Source of the DNA: Hermodice carunculata
Lineage: Eukaryota; Annelida; Polychaeta; Eunicida; Amphinomidae
DNA: 64,000 bases
Direction: 5' to 3'
Assembly (NCBI GenBank): GCA_964020975.1
Contig: OZ026628.1
Coordinates: 60,262,425 to 60,326,424 of the forward strand
Of the stretch, positions 1 through 11,873 are shown piece after piece. Each line of letters begins with the position of its first letter. Position 1 is the first letter of the stretch. Both the position numbers and the translations under genes were made by a program. The notes below the pieces were generated by a model, which saw only the letters and a list, made by a program, of their open reading frames with translations, was not told the DNA's origin and ran no database searches.

Positions 1-390
1 GTCTTAAAGTACAATGCATAGACTAACACAGGAATAACACAACAAAGGTAGAAAAAGGGCTGTGCCTTATCTGAATCTCTCTTGCCAAGAAAAGATAGAG
101 ACAGGACAAAACAAAACTGAACAAAAACATGCTTGGGAATAACAGTCCCAAGACACGGACAGATAGAAGGGCTCAAACTCTTGTTTGTCCATCATTATAC
201 TGTCATTTGCTACATTGATGAACATGTATGGACGAATTCAATTACTAAGCCTGAATATATTGAACCTATTTAACCAATGCCTGATGGTTTGAAACGACCA
301 GTAGTTAAAATGTATTCATGGATTACTAAATAATGCGTTCGTTATCGAGCAAAGAGCATTCATAAGAACAAAACAGTATTGTTTGCAGAG
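1..390. other. No gene recognised at left edge
   Basis: No open frame, repeat or RNA fold is recognisable here. It may contain the 3' untranslated end of the minus-strand LINE that follows, but no tail or target-site duplication could be fixed. Confidence 0.5.
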
Positions 391-426
391 TAGATGGGGG
401 CGAGAGAAGTAATAGAAGTAAGTCAT

Positions 427-687
427 TTAGAATGCGGTATGGTATTCAGAGGCCATGTGAAAAAAAAAACAAATCCACGTATTTTCATCAGGTGAGCTGC
501 AGCGGCACCGAGGTGTGTCTAGGACACTAGTTTTGTGTAAATGAGAATTTAGTTGGCTGGCACCCAGACGTAAGCGTGTGTGCTGAACCGATATAAATCT
601 ATCGCCAAAGTTGTACAACTCAGGAAAATTCATATATCGAGGAATTGTTTGCTGCAATTTTGACTTAAAAACTTCGAACATCGACAT
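427..687 (-). pseudogene. LINE ORF2 C-terminal region
   Basis: This open frame resembles the end of ORF2 in the better-preserved plus-strand LINE at 13.7-15.4 kb. Both have a run like FKSKLQ, then LRLGASQLNSHLHK (LRLGFSQLNSQLHN in the other copy), then a CRCSSPDEN block matching CSCSNQNED. The similarity places both copies in the same broad clade. The frame stops before the HFFLTCP block of the other copy can be read cleanly. Confidence 0.75.
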
Positions 688-1086
688 GTATTTCGTTCCA
701 TAATCGAATGGCAGAAGGGAAAAAGATTTATGAAAACGTTCAGTGCAAGCCTAAACTGAGGTAGGTCACAATGTTGGCGTTAAGTATTCCTGGGCACGGC
801 CGGGACAAAAGAAAGCATAGAACATAAATTATCCAGAGCGAGTTTGTTTACCAACTTACACATTCACGTCAATTTTGAAAGATCCTTTCTTTTGGCTAAA
901 GTAGCCATCCAAGTTCTTCGTACAATTTTGCATTACTGGTACCATGCATTGCCCCAGTAATAATGCGAGCGGCGTTTTATTGAATACTTTCTAATTTTGC
1001 TTTGTCAACTGCAGTACATCTACTCCAAATGGGGCTGCCATATTCAAGAACTGGTCTAATAAAGGATACATATATTGTTTCCAAGG

Positions 1087-1386
1087 TCAGCCTATCAAGG
1101 GTAATTTTAGTCCCTTGATGATATTGATCGTCCTTCTTGTTTTAGCATCAATTTCACAAACATGATCAGTCCACCTTAGATCAGAGCGCATAGTGACGCC
1201 AAGATGTCTGTGTTGGTCAACAGTTCTAAGAACATGGTCCTGAAAGATTATCGGAAGATGACTGGGTGAGTTCCTTTTCTGAGAGATAATCATAGAATCT
1301 GTTTTGGGGGCATGAAAAGTAATTAGCCAATCGTCGGCCCATGGACTGATATCAATGAGGTCAGAATTAATAGATGCAGCCGCCAC
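1087..1386 (-). pseudogene. LINE RT palm-thumb fragment
   Basis: The stretch WADDWLITFHAPKTDSMIIS followed by HRHLGVTMRSDLRWTDHV is the post-catalytic part of a CR1/L2-type reverse transcriptase: the primer-grip strand and the conserved HLGV block. The FADD block lies just upstream on the minus strand in another frame. It belongs to the 0.4-3.45 kb LINE. Confidence 0.8.
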
Positions 1387-1476
1387 TTAGGTTCATCAAT
1401 TTCAAGGTACAAGCTAGTGTCATCAGCAAACATCTTAATATTTGAACAAAAAACTCAACAATATCATTGATATAGA

Positions 1477-1752
1477 TTAAAACATGAGAGGACCAAGAAT
1501 CGACCTTTGCGGCACACCTGCGCCATATGAACCCCAACTAGGAGCTTGACCTTGGATTACGACACGTTGTTGACGATTATGAAGGTAATCTGTAAACCAC
1601 TCCAGTAAGTTACCTGAAATACAATTTTGTCTCAATTGGTGGAGCTGACCTACATGCCACACTTCATCCAATGCTTTGCGTATGTCTAAGAAAATAATGC
1701 GGACTTCTTTTTGTTGGTCGACTACAAGATAGAGTTCATGATAAAGGAGCAA
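1477..1752 (-). pseudogene. LINE RT fingers-palm fragment
   Basis: IIFLDIRKALDEVWHVGQL is the first catalytic-aspartate block (usually FLDxxKAFDxVxH, here KALDEVWH). GVPQRSILGPLMF is the conserved PQGSxLGPLLF block with a G-to-R change. The intervening text (WFTDYLHNRQQRVVIQG) also matches CR1-type RT. Non-functional because of flanking frameshifts. Confidence 0.85.
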
Positions 1753-2819
1753 TAACTGATTAACGGTACAGTCTCCTGGAGTGAATCCAGATTGGTGAGT
1801 ACAGATAACAAGTTGTCCCGAAAATAATTAAATACATTTTAAGACCCGATCTTTTCCAACACAGTAAAGTAAAGACACCGGCCTGTAATTACTACATAAA
1901 TTCTCGGACCCATTATTGTAAAGCGGACGAACGTCACCCTTTTTACAAACTGCAGGATGTTTCTTCCTTTCTAAAGAGTAATTAAACAGTCTCATCAATG
2001 AGGAAGAAATACCCGGTGCAGCTTCCTTGAGAGGTTTTGTACTTATTTAATCGGGTCTGGATGCCTGAATTGTGTACAGGGACAAAAGAGTCTCGAGAAC
2101 TTCCTCTCCAAAAACATTTGTAAAGGAGGTTACAGGATAAGCAATTTCCGGGAAGGCAGCTGAACAGGTATCTAAGTTACAGTACTGAAGAAAAAATGAT
2201 TTGAAAATTTCAGCTTTATGTGATTGTCCGATATGTGTTTATTTTCATGTACAAGAGATGGAGTGGTTGATAAATGGGTGCAATTTATGAAATATGTAAC
2301 AGTGCGCTACCAGCATTTATTTTACGATGTGGATTTTTTAGGTTGGCTCGGAGTTTATTATCGTATTCCTGTTCTGCAGATTTCAGTCTCTCTTGATAAT
2401 AATTACGGAGTTCACAAAAAGAGATCCCGGCACTAGTTTTATAATTAAGACTTTTGGCTGTTTCATATTTATGTTTAACCTGATGTTCAAGTGATCTAAA
2501 TTGTGAATTATGTCAGGGTTGGTCAGATGATCTTACCCTGGATTATTTTGTTACGAATGCACTGCTCAGCTACGTTTAGAAAAAGATCGCACCAATGATT
2601 ACAACATAAATCGAAGTCGTCAGGTGTAAAACAAGAGGCCCAATCGACCCATTTATCTAGTTTCTGAAATTATTAACATCAGCTTCGTCGTATTCGCAGA
2701 TATGAAGCTCGTAAGCTGGTTCTTTCTTACATCGAAAAAGTAGGTTTGCACCGACGTCACAGTGATCACAGTTAGAAATAGGAAGAAGGATGAGTGTATT
2801 GTTAGGGAAATTTGGTAGG

Positions 2820-3449
2820 TTACGTTAGAAATAATTTGGTCCAAACATGTTGCAGATCAGTAATAAGAGTGGGTTCGTCCACATGCAAGGTTGAGAGACT
2901 AATCTGAGCAAAATTGAGAAGTTCGCTTCCGGGCTGCGTTTGAAAGTCAGAATTTAGATCCCCAGTCATAATAATGTGTTGAATACCCGTATCGTTCGCA
3001 AGATCAAGACTCTGTTGAAGTTTGTCCCAGAAAGAAACAGGCTTATTGGGTGGTCTATACACGCTTTAACGAGGAATTTCTTGTTTTGAAGTCAAATATC
3101 GCACCACAATAGTTTAATATCAGTTCCGTTGAAATCACGACGTCTCAAAGCATGTAAACAATTTTTGATAAACAGTGCTATGCCCCGACAGCACCATTTG
3201 TGCGATCACGACGAATAATATCGTAATAACCAGAGATACGGTTACCATCAGGAGTGCTCTGAGAAAGAAATGTTTCAGATAAGGAAAAAAAATGTCAAAA
3301 TCGGGTGAGAAGTCCGAAATTAAGGATCTCATTTTGTAGTGGGGCCGACTGCGAATGTTTGAGTGACAGAACGACAGGTCACAAATGTTTACGTTAGGAC
3401 CAGAATTCACATGGATATCACCCGCTATAAGTAACAATAAGGGGCACAC
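2820..3449 (-). pseudogene. LINE AP-endonuclease fragments
   Basis: Two pieces of an apurinic/apyrimidinic-type endonuclease. The upstream one begins with a hydrophobic run and GDIHVNSGP, then CHSNIRS. The downstream one has YRPPNKPVSFWDKLQQSL and IIMTGDLNSDFQ. The usual GDFN is GDLN here. The ETWL block between them is not readable in a continuous frame. Confidence 0.75.
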
Positions 3450-3460
3450 AGCCAGGACAT

Positions 3461-4992
3461 ATTTTATTTAGTGATGTTTCCTACGCAAAATTGTAGAAAA
3501 CATATAAACAAAAAGTATCAGCCTTTTAGGTGCAGTGCAATTGGAGTCTAGTACAACTGCATTTGCTAGAAAGTAAATAGATAAGTAAGCAATAGTATTT
3601 GACAAGTTACTGATTCTACAGAGTAACACAAATTCATTGTAATTGTAAAATAAGCATAAGAGGAGTTAATGTTCACACATGTTGCAGTAGAAGCCCTTGT
3701 ATATCACATTAGTTACACGAAAGAATGTACAAATTGTAGTATCAAGTTTGTAGAAACAAACACGTCACTGAAGAATATTCAGGGTCGTAATACCATTCTG
3801 ACAACAAATAAGGACCTGCCATACAGCAGCAGTGCTGACTTATCCACATAAACTGTCAGTATGATGGTGCCATTACAATGGCAAATCAAGATCACACCAC
3901 AGGCAAAGTATATGATAAATGGTATATAAGCAAATACCGCCCCAACTTTATACAAAGTTTTAATCATGTGGCCTGGAACAGCAATGGAGTACAACTGAAA
4001 TTATAGTAGACAACACTCTGAGTATATCCACGTAGGGAAGTCGCAGAAAAAAATAAGTTTTTTTTTGAGATCTCTACGGATTGCTACGAAAATGCACATA
4101 CCCATAACATTTGCAAATTGTGTACAATATTGATGTCTAAGAATGCGCTCTGCCAAATGTACACCAATCAGCATCCTATAGAAGAACCAAAATGAAAACA
4201 GTCAATCTAGGAGGCCCGACAAAAAGTAAGATGAACTTGAAACACAAAACATAGAAACAATAATTGAACAAAGAAAAACGGTGCAAAAAGTACACCATGA
4301 GAAATGTGAGAGCACGCGCAGCGGTGTGGGTCGTCAAACAAGATCTTAATTCAGCAGTTTTAACCCCCTTCCTACCAGTTATGGGATCGAGCCAGCAGAC
4401 CGCCTCAGCGCGTCCTGTGCACGAAGTGCCAAAACCGCGCCGGGGCAAGCCGCTGATCAAGAGTGAAGAAAATGAAACAAACACACCGACCACAAACAGG
4501 CCATACTGGCATCCAAATTGGAACCCAAAATTCTTAAACGTTGTGGTAATTGAGACAGGCCCGGCCACAGTCGGAACTGGCAGAGAAACGGCCAACAGTT
4601 TCTCAGTTTTATTAAGTTGTAATAATGTGTTATTGAATGTAATGTTGACAAATATAAGCTTACAATTGAAATTGAGCAAGACTCAGTAGAAAACAGTGTT
4701 AAACAGCAGCTGCAGGCTTCAACGATATATATGAAATTGCAGTGGATATGCAACTGAGTATTACTTATGCGAATAGTATTAACCATAACTGACCTCTTAG
4801 GGGCATTACATTGGTAAATACACCTGTAATTAAACCTGTGATCCGATGTGCTGAGGCTGATGGGTATGCCATACTTCAGGACTTTTTTATTTATCCATTG
4901 GCACATTACAGTGATAAATGCTCATTATTTGAATACAAACAGAAATCTGGGTGCAAGTCGGCTCACCATCATTTCGTTCCAGCATTAATGTA

Positions 4993-4998
<6 letters not shown>
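3461..4998. other. No gene recognised
   Basis: Overlapping open frames on both strands near 4.18-4.91 kb (up to 167 codons) show no domain, consistent codon bias or splice context that I recognise. A locally less AT-rich patch lies at about 4,300-4,460. Confidence 0.45.
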
Positions 4999-5038
<40 letters not shown>

Positions 5039-5046
5039 GGGGGGGG
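4999..5046. repeat. Poly-A/poly-G tract
   Basis: About 32 A are followed directly by 16 G. This may mark the end of an old retrocopy or may be simple slippage. Confidence 0.9.
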
Positions 5047-6423
5047 AGCAAGCAGCAAGAGTGCGACGACATGATGTAAAGTCGTTCTAAATGTCAGTAA
5101 GTATCACAATATATCCCACTAGGATATGATACGGACAGATATATATCCTATCAATTGTGGATGAGCGGGACCAATAGAAGGCGGTATTGAAGAGCAGCTA
5201 TAAGCCACACAATACACATGAGTTAACAGTGCACATTGAATATGTCATTGTGCATTACTAATGTGAAGAGTACTGACTATTTATCCCCTACTTTGTACCA
5301 TATTACATTGAAAACCCATGGGATATGACCTATTTCATATTGTTGACCATATCCCACAGATGGGACTACTTTTTACCATATTTGTAAAATCAGAGACATG
5401 GTTCTCCAAATATGGAAGGAATCATTTCAATATATGGTATATCCAAACTCGCCTCATTACCTTGCCATAAATCACCGCCGAAAACCTGCTACTCCGTGGT
5501 ATAAATCCCAGCCAATGGGTAAGAAAAAACTTGATTGTGTGATGCAAACTAGGGCCAAAATGCAGGACTGATGATTGGTAGAAAAAACAACCACTCTGCG
5601 CAGTCGACTTTCATATCAAAGTGTCCCGCCAACCATTATTCAACAGCTGAACGGGTACAAAAATGCGGAGTTGGTGAATAATTATAACAGCAGGCCGAAA
5701 TCAACAGCACGCCACTTGTAGCATTTTCCAGGGAATTATTCTTCTTTTCAGAGACCTCTAACATCAGTACAAAAACAGTCCCAAGACTCTGTCTTCATCG
5801 TTTGTCCCAGCTGGCGTGGCAGGGAGCCATCGCCCCGTTCCTTCGGGCAATGCTGGTGTCAGTGACGGGGCCAATCTGACGGCCAACAGTCAGTTGAGCT
5901 CCACGGGTGCATACTTTGGAGTGTTAGTTGGTGCAACATTCCGAGTCAACGTGACCTTTATATTCTCCTCTCATCCAACTTATTTCCATATAGAAATAAT
6001 AAAAAAGTGTCTTTTCTTCGAGAATTTTGTCTGAAGCGACGGCCGTTCAAAAAAATTGGACATTAGGCCTGTGGTCGACCGCTTTTCTTTGTTGTTTAAA
6101 TTGTGTATTCATATGCGTTACTGTGTCAAAGTCTCATGTAATATAGTGAATTAAAATGTTACAAGTAAAATGTTACAAGTGATATAAATGGTCTTTTATT
6201 TTTCTTTCTTTCTTAATAGACCATAGGGGATAAACACAAAATAACACTCGTCGTTAATCTGTCTAAACCGAATTCCCCTCGTTGTTTGCCTTTGTACAAT
6301 AACAACCCAGGGACAAAATATGGGTGCAGATTTTCGAAAGTATCATGCCAACAAATAGTTTCAAATATACAAGTTATTTGGTCTATTGCAGTTGAATTTG
6401 CGAATGAGTCAATATTTTTCCAA
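5047..6423. other. No gene recognised
   Basis: No coding signal is recognised. Several loosely repeated ATATCCCA/TGGGATAT words occur at 5,100-5,460 but do not form a regular array. Confidence 0.45.
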
Positions 6424-6478
6424 GTGAGCTTACCATGCCTTCATAGCATATATGAAGGCAACAAAATGAACTGAAAAC
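6424..6478 (+). repeat. Dispersed 55-bp repeat, copy 1
   Basis: The unit reads roughly GTGAGCTTACCATG, then CTTCATAGCATATATG, then GGCAACAAAATGAACTGAAAAC. Three more copies lie at 7,589, 7,694 and 7,814, all in the same orientation, on the far side of the 144-bp satellite. Confidence 0.7.
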
Positions 6479-6486
6479 AAGGGATC

Positions 6487-6527
6487 AAGGATGGGAAAAT
6501 GCAGTGTAAATACATTTTCCCATCCTT
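6487..6527. repeat. Perfect 15-bp hairpin
   Basis: AAGGATGGGAAAATG at 6,487-6,501 is matched exactly in reverse complement at 6,513-6,527, with an 11-nt loop. It lies between dispersed repeat copy 1 and the 144-bp satellite. Confidence 0.85.
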
Positions 6528-6589
6528 CGAAGCAAATCTGTCTGTGTGCCTTCATAAGTTTAAAAATTAAGTGCTACAACTTTTGTCCT

Positions 6590-7200
6590 TTGGGACTTCA
6601 CTTATGGCTGGATGGAAATTTCAAAGTCAAAATGACATTGACCTTCGACCTTAACAGGTCCCATGTAGATTGCAAAAAATGTACAATGGTACAATACCCA
6701 CAATTTAAGCCCAACATGAACCAAATCAGATGAAAATTGACCAAGTTATGGCTAGATGAAACTTTCAAAGGGCCAAAAGACCTTGACCTTTGCCGTTTAG
6801 AGGTTAAACGTTCTTACAAAAATGTCTAGTGTTGCAATACCCACAATTTGGGTCCAACATGAGTAGAATTGGAAGGAAATAGGCCGAGTTATGGCTGCAT
6901 AAAACTTTCAAAGGTCCAAATGACGTTGACCTTTGACCTTTAGAGGTCACATGTAAGTTTCAAAAATGTGCAGTGTCACAATGCTACACTTTGGGTCCAA
7001 CATGATCAAAATTGGATAAAAATTGACCAAAGTTACGGCTGCAAGAAAGCCACCATCGAAAGTGGCTTTTGACCTTGAAATGAGCTTTCGTCTTGAGATG
7101 ACCCATACTTGAAGTGAACCTTGGCCTTTAAAATGACATTTTCACCTAAAATTGACCTTTGACCTCGAAATGACCTTTGACCTTGACATTTGAGATGACC
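6590..7200 (+). repeat. 144-bp satellite with TGACCTTTGACCT motifs
   Basis: The word TATGGCTG (or TACGGCTG) followed by a TTTCAAAG-like run recurs at 6,603, 6,747, 6,890 and 7,034, giving periods of 144, 143 and 144 bp. Each unit also carries GACCTT(T/C)GACCTT-like text, an AATRCCCACAATTT block and GGTCCAACATGA. The exact 13-mer TGACCTTTGACCT occurs at 6,927-6,939, 7,153-7,165 and 7,171-7,183. The last 150 bp become a looser run of TGACCTT words. Confidence 0.85.
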
Positions 7201-7470
7201 TTCGCCTTGCTATGATCGAACTTCATGTTGGTATGATACACAATAAGAACCACATCTCCTATAGTATATAAGATATTGAAGATTTAAACCTTGAATTAGC
7301 CATCATTTGCATGATTTTGAAAAGCATGACCTCTCATTATGAAAACGCAAGTATCATCCCTAGAAGGATAATTGTGCCAAGTTTGGAGTTTCTACGTATA
7401 ATACTTTTCTAAATGAAATGAAAGACAAATTTTCCTGTAAAGAAAGAAGAAATAAGGTAAGGAAGAAAAG

Positions 7471-7474
7471 GGAG

Positions 7475-7521
<47 letters not shown>

Positions 7522-7522
7522 A
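7471..7522. repeat. (GAAA)n microsatellite
   Basis: About 50 bp of uninterrupted AAAG/GAAA tetranucleotides. Confidence 0.95.
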
Positions 7523-7588
7523 TTCCAAGAAAAACAACATGCCTGTGTTGGCACACAGACATAATGATACTTATAAAGCATCGTGCCC

Positions 7589-7874
7589 GTAAGCTCGCCA
7601 TGTTTTCATAGCTTATATGCACGCAATAAAATGAACTGAAATTAAACGAAAGTGTGATGATTCTTCATTGCATTATTATAAGTCTACGCGCCAGTAGGCT
7701 CACCAAGTCTTCATGGCAGATTTGCACGCCAAAAGATGGACTAAAAACAAAAAATATAATTCTGCTTGCCAGTAATTTATCGATATCTTTGCAACATATC
7801 TAATTGTACGAAGCAGAATAAACCCACCATATCTTCATGGCATATTAATGAGCAAAAAAAAGGACTGAAAACAC
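7589..7874 (+). repeat. Dispersed 55-bp repeat, copies 2-4
   Basis: Copies begin at 7,589, 7,694 and 7,814, spaced 105 and 120 bp apart. They share CTCRCCATGT-like text, CTTCATGGCATAT, GCACGCAAAA and TGAACTGAAAAC. Divergence between copies is substantial, so the array is old. Confidence 0.65.
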
Positions 7875-8329
7875 GGAATTTCTTTCTCATAAGAGTAAAA
7901 AATGTGAAGATACGGTGTAGATGGAGTATAAATTTGATAGTTCGAATAAATGTCAGTAAACATGATAGTGGCATCAGTTAGTCTCTGGCACCTCAGTACA
8001 ATCGCAGAAATACGTGTAAGCCTGTTCGCCACCCTGGACACCGTTGAACGGGGCATGGAACTGTTGTTGTAGCTGTGGTCATCCGGGTCATTTAGATCCG
8101 TAGCAGGTCGACTTTTGCCAGCGAGCAACTGCATGCGCGCACTGTAGCGTAAACCCCCATTCATTTCAGGGTTCCAGGGTCATTCCCCTCCCTGGAAGAT
8201 TTTGAAAATAAAGGTGTGAAATACTACATTCTAAGGCATTTGGTTATAAAATGTCAGTCCAAACTAATGCTCATTAGTTCACTGAAAACATCGAAAATTT
8301 TAGTATAATTAACTCTTCGCGCATGGAAG

Positions 8330-8330
<1 letters not shown>
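7875..8330. other. No gene recognised
   Basis: Overlapping short frames on both strands carry no domain I recognise. Confidence 0.45.
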
Positions 8331-8363
<33 letters not shown>

Positions 8364-8488
8364 ATACAAGCAGACAAACTGGAAGCGACTGTAGATTTTG
8401 TTAGTTTTATACAAATCTGACTCATCGGAGATTCGTATAAAGCCCACACTCATATTTTTAGCATCTAGCATCCAGTTAGGACTATATA

Positions 8489-8567
<79 letters not shown>

Positions 8568-8605
8568 TTATTTATTTATTTATTTATTTGTTTATTTATT
8601 TATAT
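8331..8605. repeat. (TG)n, then (TA)n and (TTTA)n microsatellites
   Basis: A 30-bp (TG)n lies at 8,331-8,360. After 120 bp of unique sequence a (TA)n run begins near 8,483 and grades into (TTTA)n up to about 8,605. Confidence 0.95.
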
Positions 8606-9549
8606 AAAAATCATTACTTCGGTAAAACAGTACTTTGGTCTTGTTGTAAAATCAACATAAAAGGAACAAAAAGGTTATCTTCAAATATATCGATTGTATG
8701 TTGACTTAAATGCAAACAATTAATACTGTAACAGTAACTGTGAAGTTAACTGGTGCCAGTGCTAGGTTTGCCGGTAAGTCACTATGTATTTGAGAGGCAC
8801 TTGCTCATTAATGCACTTTGCTGGTTACTAGGTTACAGCTGTCAAACAAGTCAGGAACTTATAAACAAAATTATGTCTAGAATAAATAAATGGTGCCCAG
8901 GTAACCAGTAAATTATTTTTATATTTTATTATTTTACAATTTTTCACTTTGCTAATAAACGGATTAAGAAGCAGCATTCTCCTTGGCTTCTTGATCGCAA
9001 AAAGGTCGACAATTTTTTCCTAATCTATGCTAGTATCCTTGTGTACCAGTAGAAGGAGAAGGCCATTCAGTCTGTCTTCCCTCGTGGTGCTCCGGTCAGA
9101 CCTGGCAAGTTGTAGGGCTGGGTTTGCCCTCTCCGCTGAAGCCGAAGTCACAGGCATCAAGCGCAGTGTAGAGACGACTTTTGGGAATACTTTGCTATTT
9201 ACCCTGCCATGGGACAACGTAGCTGAGATTGTAGAAGGCAGCTCGTTTGTTGAATCCCACAATGTTTTCTAGAAGGTCACTTTCTGGTGAAAAGTGATTG
9301 GGCTAGGATGGTCACACTTGTGAAACATAGGATGGTTTTTCTTGTAACTCCTGAGTGAGACAGCTCACTTTGTATGTTTCTTGAGAGATCTGTGGAGTTA
9401 TTCATCCCGATCCATCTGCATAATGTCTATGATGGCATAGAGACTCATTTGGGCTAAATATCTGGATTGCCTGGCTGAGCTTTTGGGGATATTTTTGACA
9501 TATCGAATTCTCTGAGTGTTACTTCCAAAGCTCCCGTCATTCGTCTGAG
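8606..9549. other. Non-coding, possible LINE 5' leader
   Basis: No gene was found. The last several hundred bases directly precede the ORF1 start of the 9.55-15.64 kb LINE and are plausibly its 5' untranslated region, but the element's 5' end cannot be placed without another copy. Confidence 0.4.
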
Positions 9550-9555
9550 TTAACA

Positions 9556-10116
9556 ATGGAGAACGAGAATCGAATCAGTGTTGGGGAAAAACAACCCTCT
9601 GCTGATGGTGTTAGTACTCCTGATCAGGGTAAAGGAATGAAAAGACCCTGGGAATCACCAACAGGGATAACTCCTGAGTCAAAGCAACAACACGTTGGGA
9701 AGTCCGATGATGCCGCTACTTCCACTGACGCAAGATCTAGCATGGTTAGTGACTTTCTTTCTATTTTAAAGGATCCCTGTGTTATTGAAGCCTACAACAT
9801 GATCAACGAAAAATCAATTGCAGCCTTAAACCAGCGTGTTCAGGACCTGGAAACTGAGCTTGTGACCCTAAAAACTTCGCACAAAACTGAAGTAGAGACT
9901 TTAAAGTCAAATGTGGACAGTTTAAAGACCAAAGTTGGATTTCTTGAATCTCACATAAGAGACCTCCAGGCAGCTCAAGACGATGCTGAACAATACAGCA
10001 GGCGAAATAGCCTACGCATTTGGTCCAATCAGCCGGAAAATCCACATGATGACACTGATCAAATTATTGTTGCGCAGGCCAAAAAGATTGGGGTGGACAA
10101 ATACAGACAACAATAG
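9556..10116 (+). pseudogene. LINE ORF1 remnant, coiled coil
   Basis: The frame of 186 codons has a charged N-terminus (about 1-75), a long heptad-like coiled coil (about 85-145, with QRVQDLETEL and SLKTKVGFLESHIRDL) and then EQYSRRNSLRIW. That last block is the conserved start of the nucleic-acid-binding part of many LINE ORF1 proteins. The frame ends after KKIGVDKYRQQ, where related proteins continue for 100 residues or more, so the copy is truncated by mutation. The start ATG is the first in the frame and follows GAGTTAACA. In the family this protein coats the RNA in the retrotransposition particle. Confidence 0.75.
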
Positions 10117-11873
10117 GCACTGATTGATTATATGGTTGGTGCCCAGCCCTCCACGTTTGTTCCAGTTTTGGCCTGACTTCTGTATGAGGTCTTTTTGTGA
10201 CATTAGATCACCGTATTCTACATTTTTGGATTCTAAACTATGTGTGACAACCCTGTGACATATCTGTATCAGTACCAACTATTTTGATAATTTTCATAAC
10301 AAAGCAATCACATGACTAATCATGTGATCGCCTCTTGCATGTATTCTGCGTGTTTTGGTTTTGCGTTGATGCATTTAGATTTGGTGTTATACACCTCCCT
10401 GTTGCAAGGACTTGGCGTGTGGTGCATTAATGCTTCTCATCCTGTCTGGAAATCACTATGAGAAGACCTCCAGAGATGACCATAAACTGTATACTACCTG
10501 GTATTCATGTATAAATTGCTCCTTTGTGGATTCTTTTGCTGAGACACACAAACGTTTCTCATCCCTTTACATTCAGTTAGCTAATGATGTGTCCAATCAT
10601 GCAATCGCCCATGCATGACTATTAAGTTTAATGTTGTGTAATCAACATGTGGTGCTTACTTGGAGAACTTGTTACGTGCTGCAAGCAAGATGCTTTTTTC
10701 TTCAATTTAGCTTGTAAACATGTCGCAGCCCCATCTAGATATGGCTCGGTACCTGACGTATGCTTAACTTGGTATCCAAATCTTAGTCAGTGACTTATCG
10801 ACCCACATGCTTAGTTATATAACGTCTTTTTTGCCACTTTCTTACAATTAACTTACTATCGTGACATTGATCATATGTGCCAAACGATATAACTATTATG
10901 TTTGTGTTTGTGTGCTTTGAAAGATGGTGTTCACTGCCAGGACAGGTAACGATTTTTTTATGTCAATATTCACTCCAAATTGTATTCATGATGTCACACT
11001 GCTATAGATGATTCGACATGAGCAGTACACATACTTGTAACTCCAGTCAAGATTTACTGTTTCAGACTTATCTGCTTATATGCTGAGACACGTTGGCTCA
11101 TCTCGTTTGTTATCTATAATTGTAACCAGTCATGTAACTAATCATGCGATCATCGGTACTTACTTAGTTTGACATAGGTCCTGAGCGTCAGTTCCGTGTC
11201 ACGTTGGTGGTCACTGTGAGGTATTCCAACACTGTACAAATGACTGTTTCATTCTCTTTGTACCTTGTATTCACCATGTGAATTAGTTGACTGGGTATGA
11301 GCTGCATATTTACCGAGCGATTTTGTTTTTCTTAATTTACCGCTTTTTCAACACTCATGCCGTGATTGTTTACGTGAATGATCAGGACTAATTTAAGTCA
11401 AATTTACTCATTTCTGGATATAGCTCTGCCATTATCCTTAACAATGTTATTTTCATTAATTTTTCATTTTTATTTACTTATATTTTATTTATTTAGCTTC
11501 TTTATGTTCAAATAAGGAATACGGACATGTTAATATTGATCTTATTAAACAACAATTGTTGAAATGTCATGTTTATTCTTCCATTTTCACAAAGTTTTGT
11601 TAGTTTGTTTCATGTCCAGAAATAGCTCTCATTTCATCATCATTCAAACGGTCATTGTCGCTACCGTGCTCATTTTTTTCTTTATGTGTATTGTATCTGT
11701 TCTTTTATACTTTGTATTTTGTATTTGTGTTAGATTGATTATCTGTGAATGGTACATGTATCAAGCAAGCAGTTCTGTCAGTAACAAAGCGTTTCGACAT
11801 GTTGCAGCTGGTATTGTTCATGTTCCTGTCACACAGTATCCAGTGAAGGTTATCTCTTTCATATGCCTCTTAA
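10117..11873 (+). other. LINE inter-ORF segment with internal repeats
   Basis: About 1.75 kb separates ORF1 from ORF2. Words like ATGACTAATCATGTGATCGCC recur near 10,300, 10,590 and 11,130, and GAGACACACAAACG/GAGACACGTTGGCTCATC recurs near 10,540 and 11,085. This suggests an old internal duplication, or decayed ORF1 plus linker. A hydrophobic open frame at 11,564-11,884 has no recognised domain. Confidence 0.4.

Larger units (their letters stand above)
391..3460 (-). mobile_element. Broken CR1/L2-type LINE, ORF2 remnant
   Basis: Read right to left, the pieces appear in ORF2 order. First is an endonuclease start at about 3,135-3,449 (NICDLSFCHSNIRS, preceded by GDIHVNSGP, a decayed 2A-like motif). 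Next is the central endonuclease at 2,820-3,062 (YRPPNKP and MTGDLNSDF, matching the usual YRPP and GDFN blocks). The reverse transcriptase follows at 1,477-1,752 (IIFLDIRKALDEVWH, GVPQRSILGPLMF). A FADDTSLYLEID active-site block lies near 1,385-1,425, one frame away from the preceding RT piece, so there is a frameshift in the palm. The thumb is at 1,087-1,386 (HLGVTMRSDLRWTDHV) and the Cys-rich tail at 427-687. No ORF1 is visible, so the copy is probably 5' truncated. Several frameshifts and stops make it inactive. Confidence 0.85.

Noticed and set aside
4176-4906. Overlapping open frames of 140-167 codons on both strands as a gene
   Set aside because: No domain, no splice context, and both strands are open in the same place, which points to chance in a less AT-rich patch.
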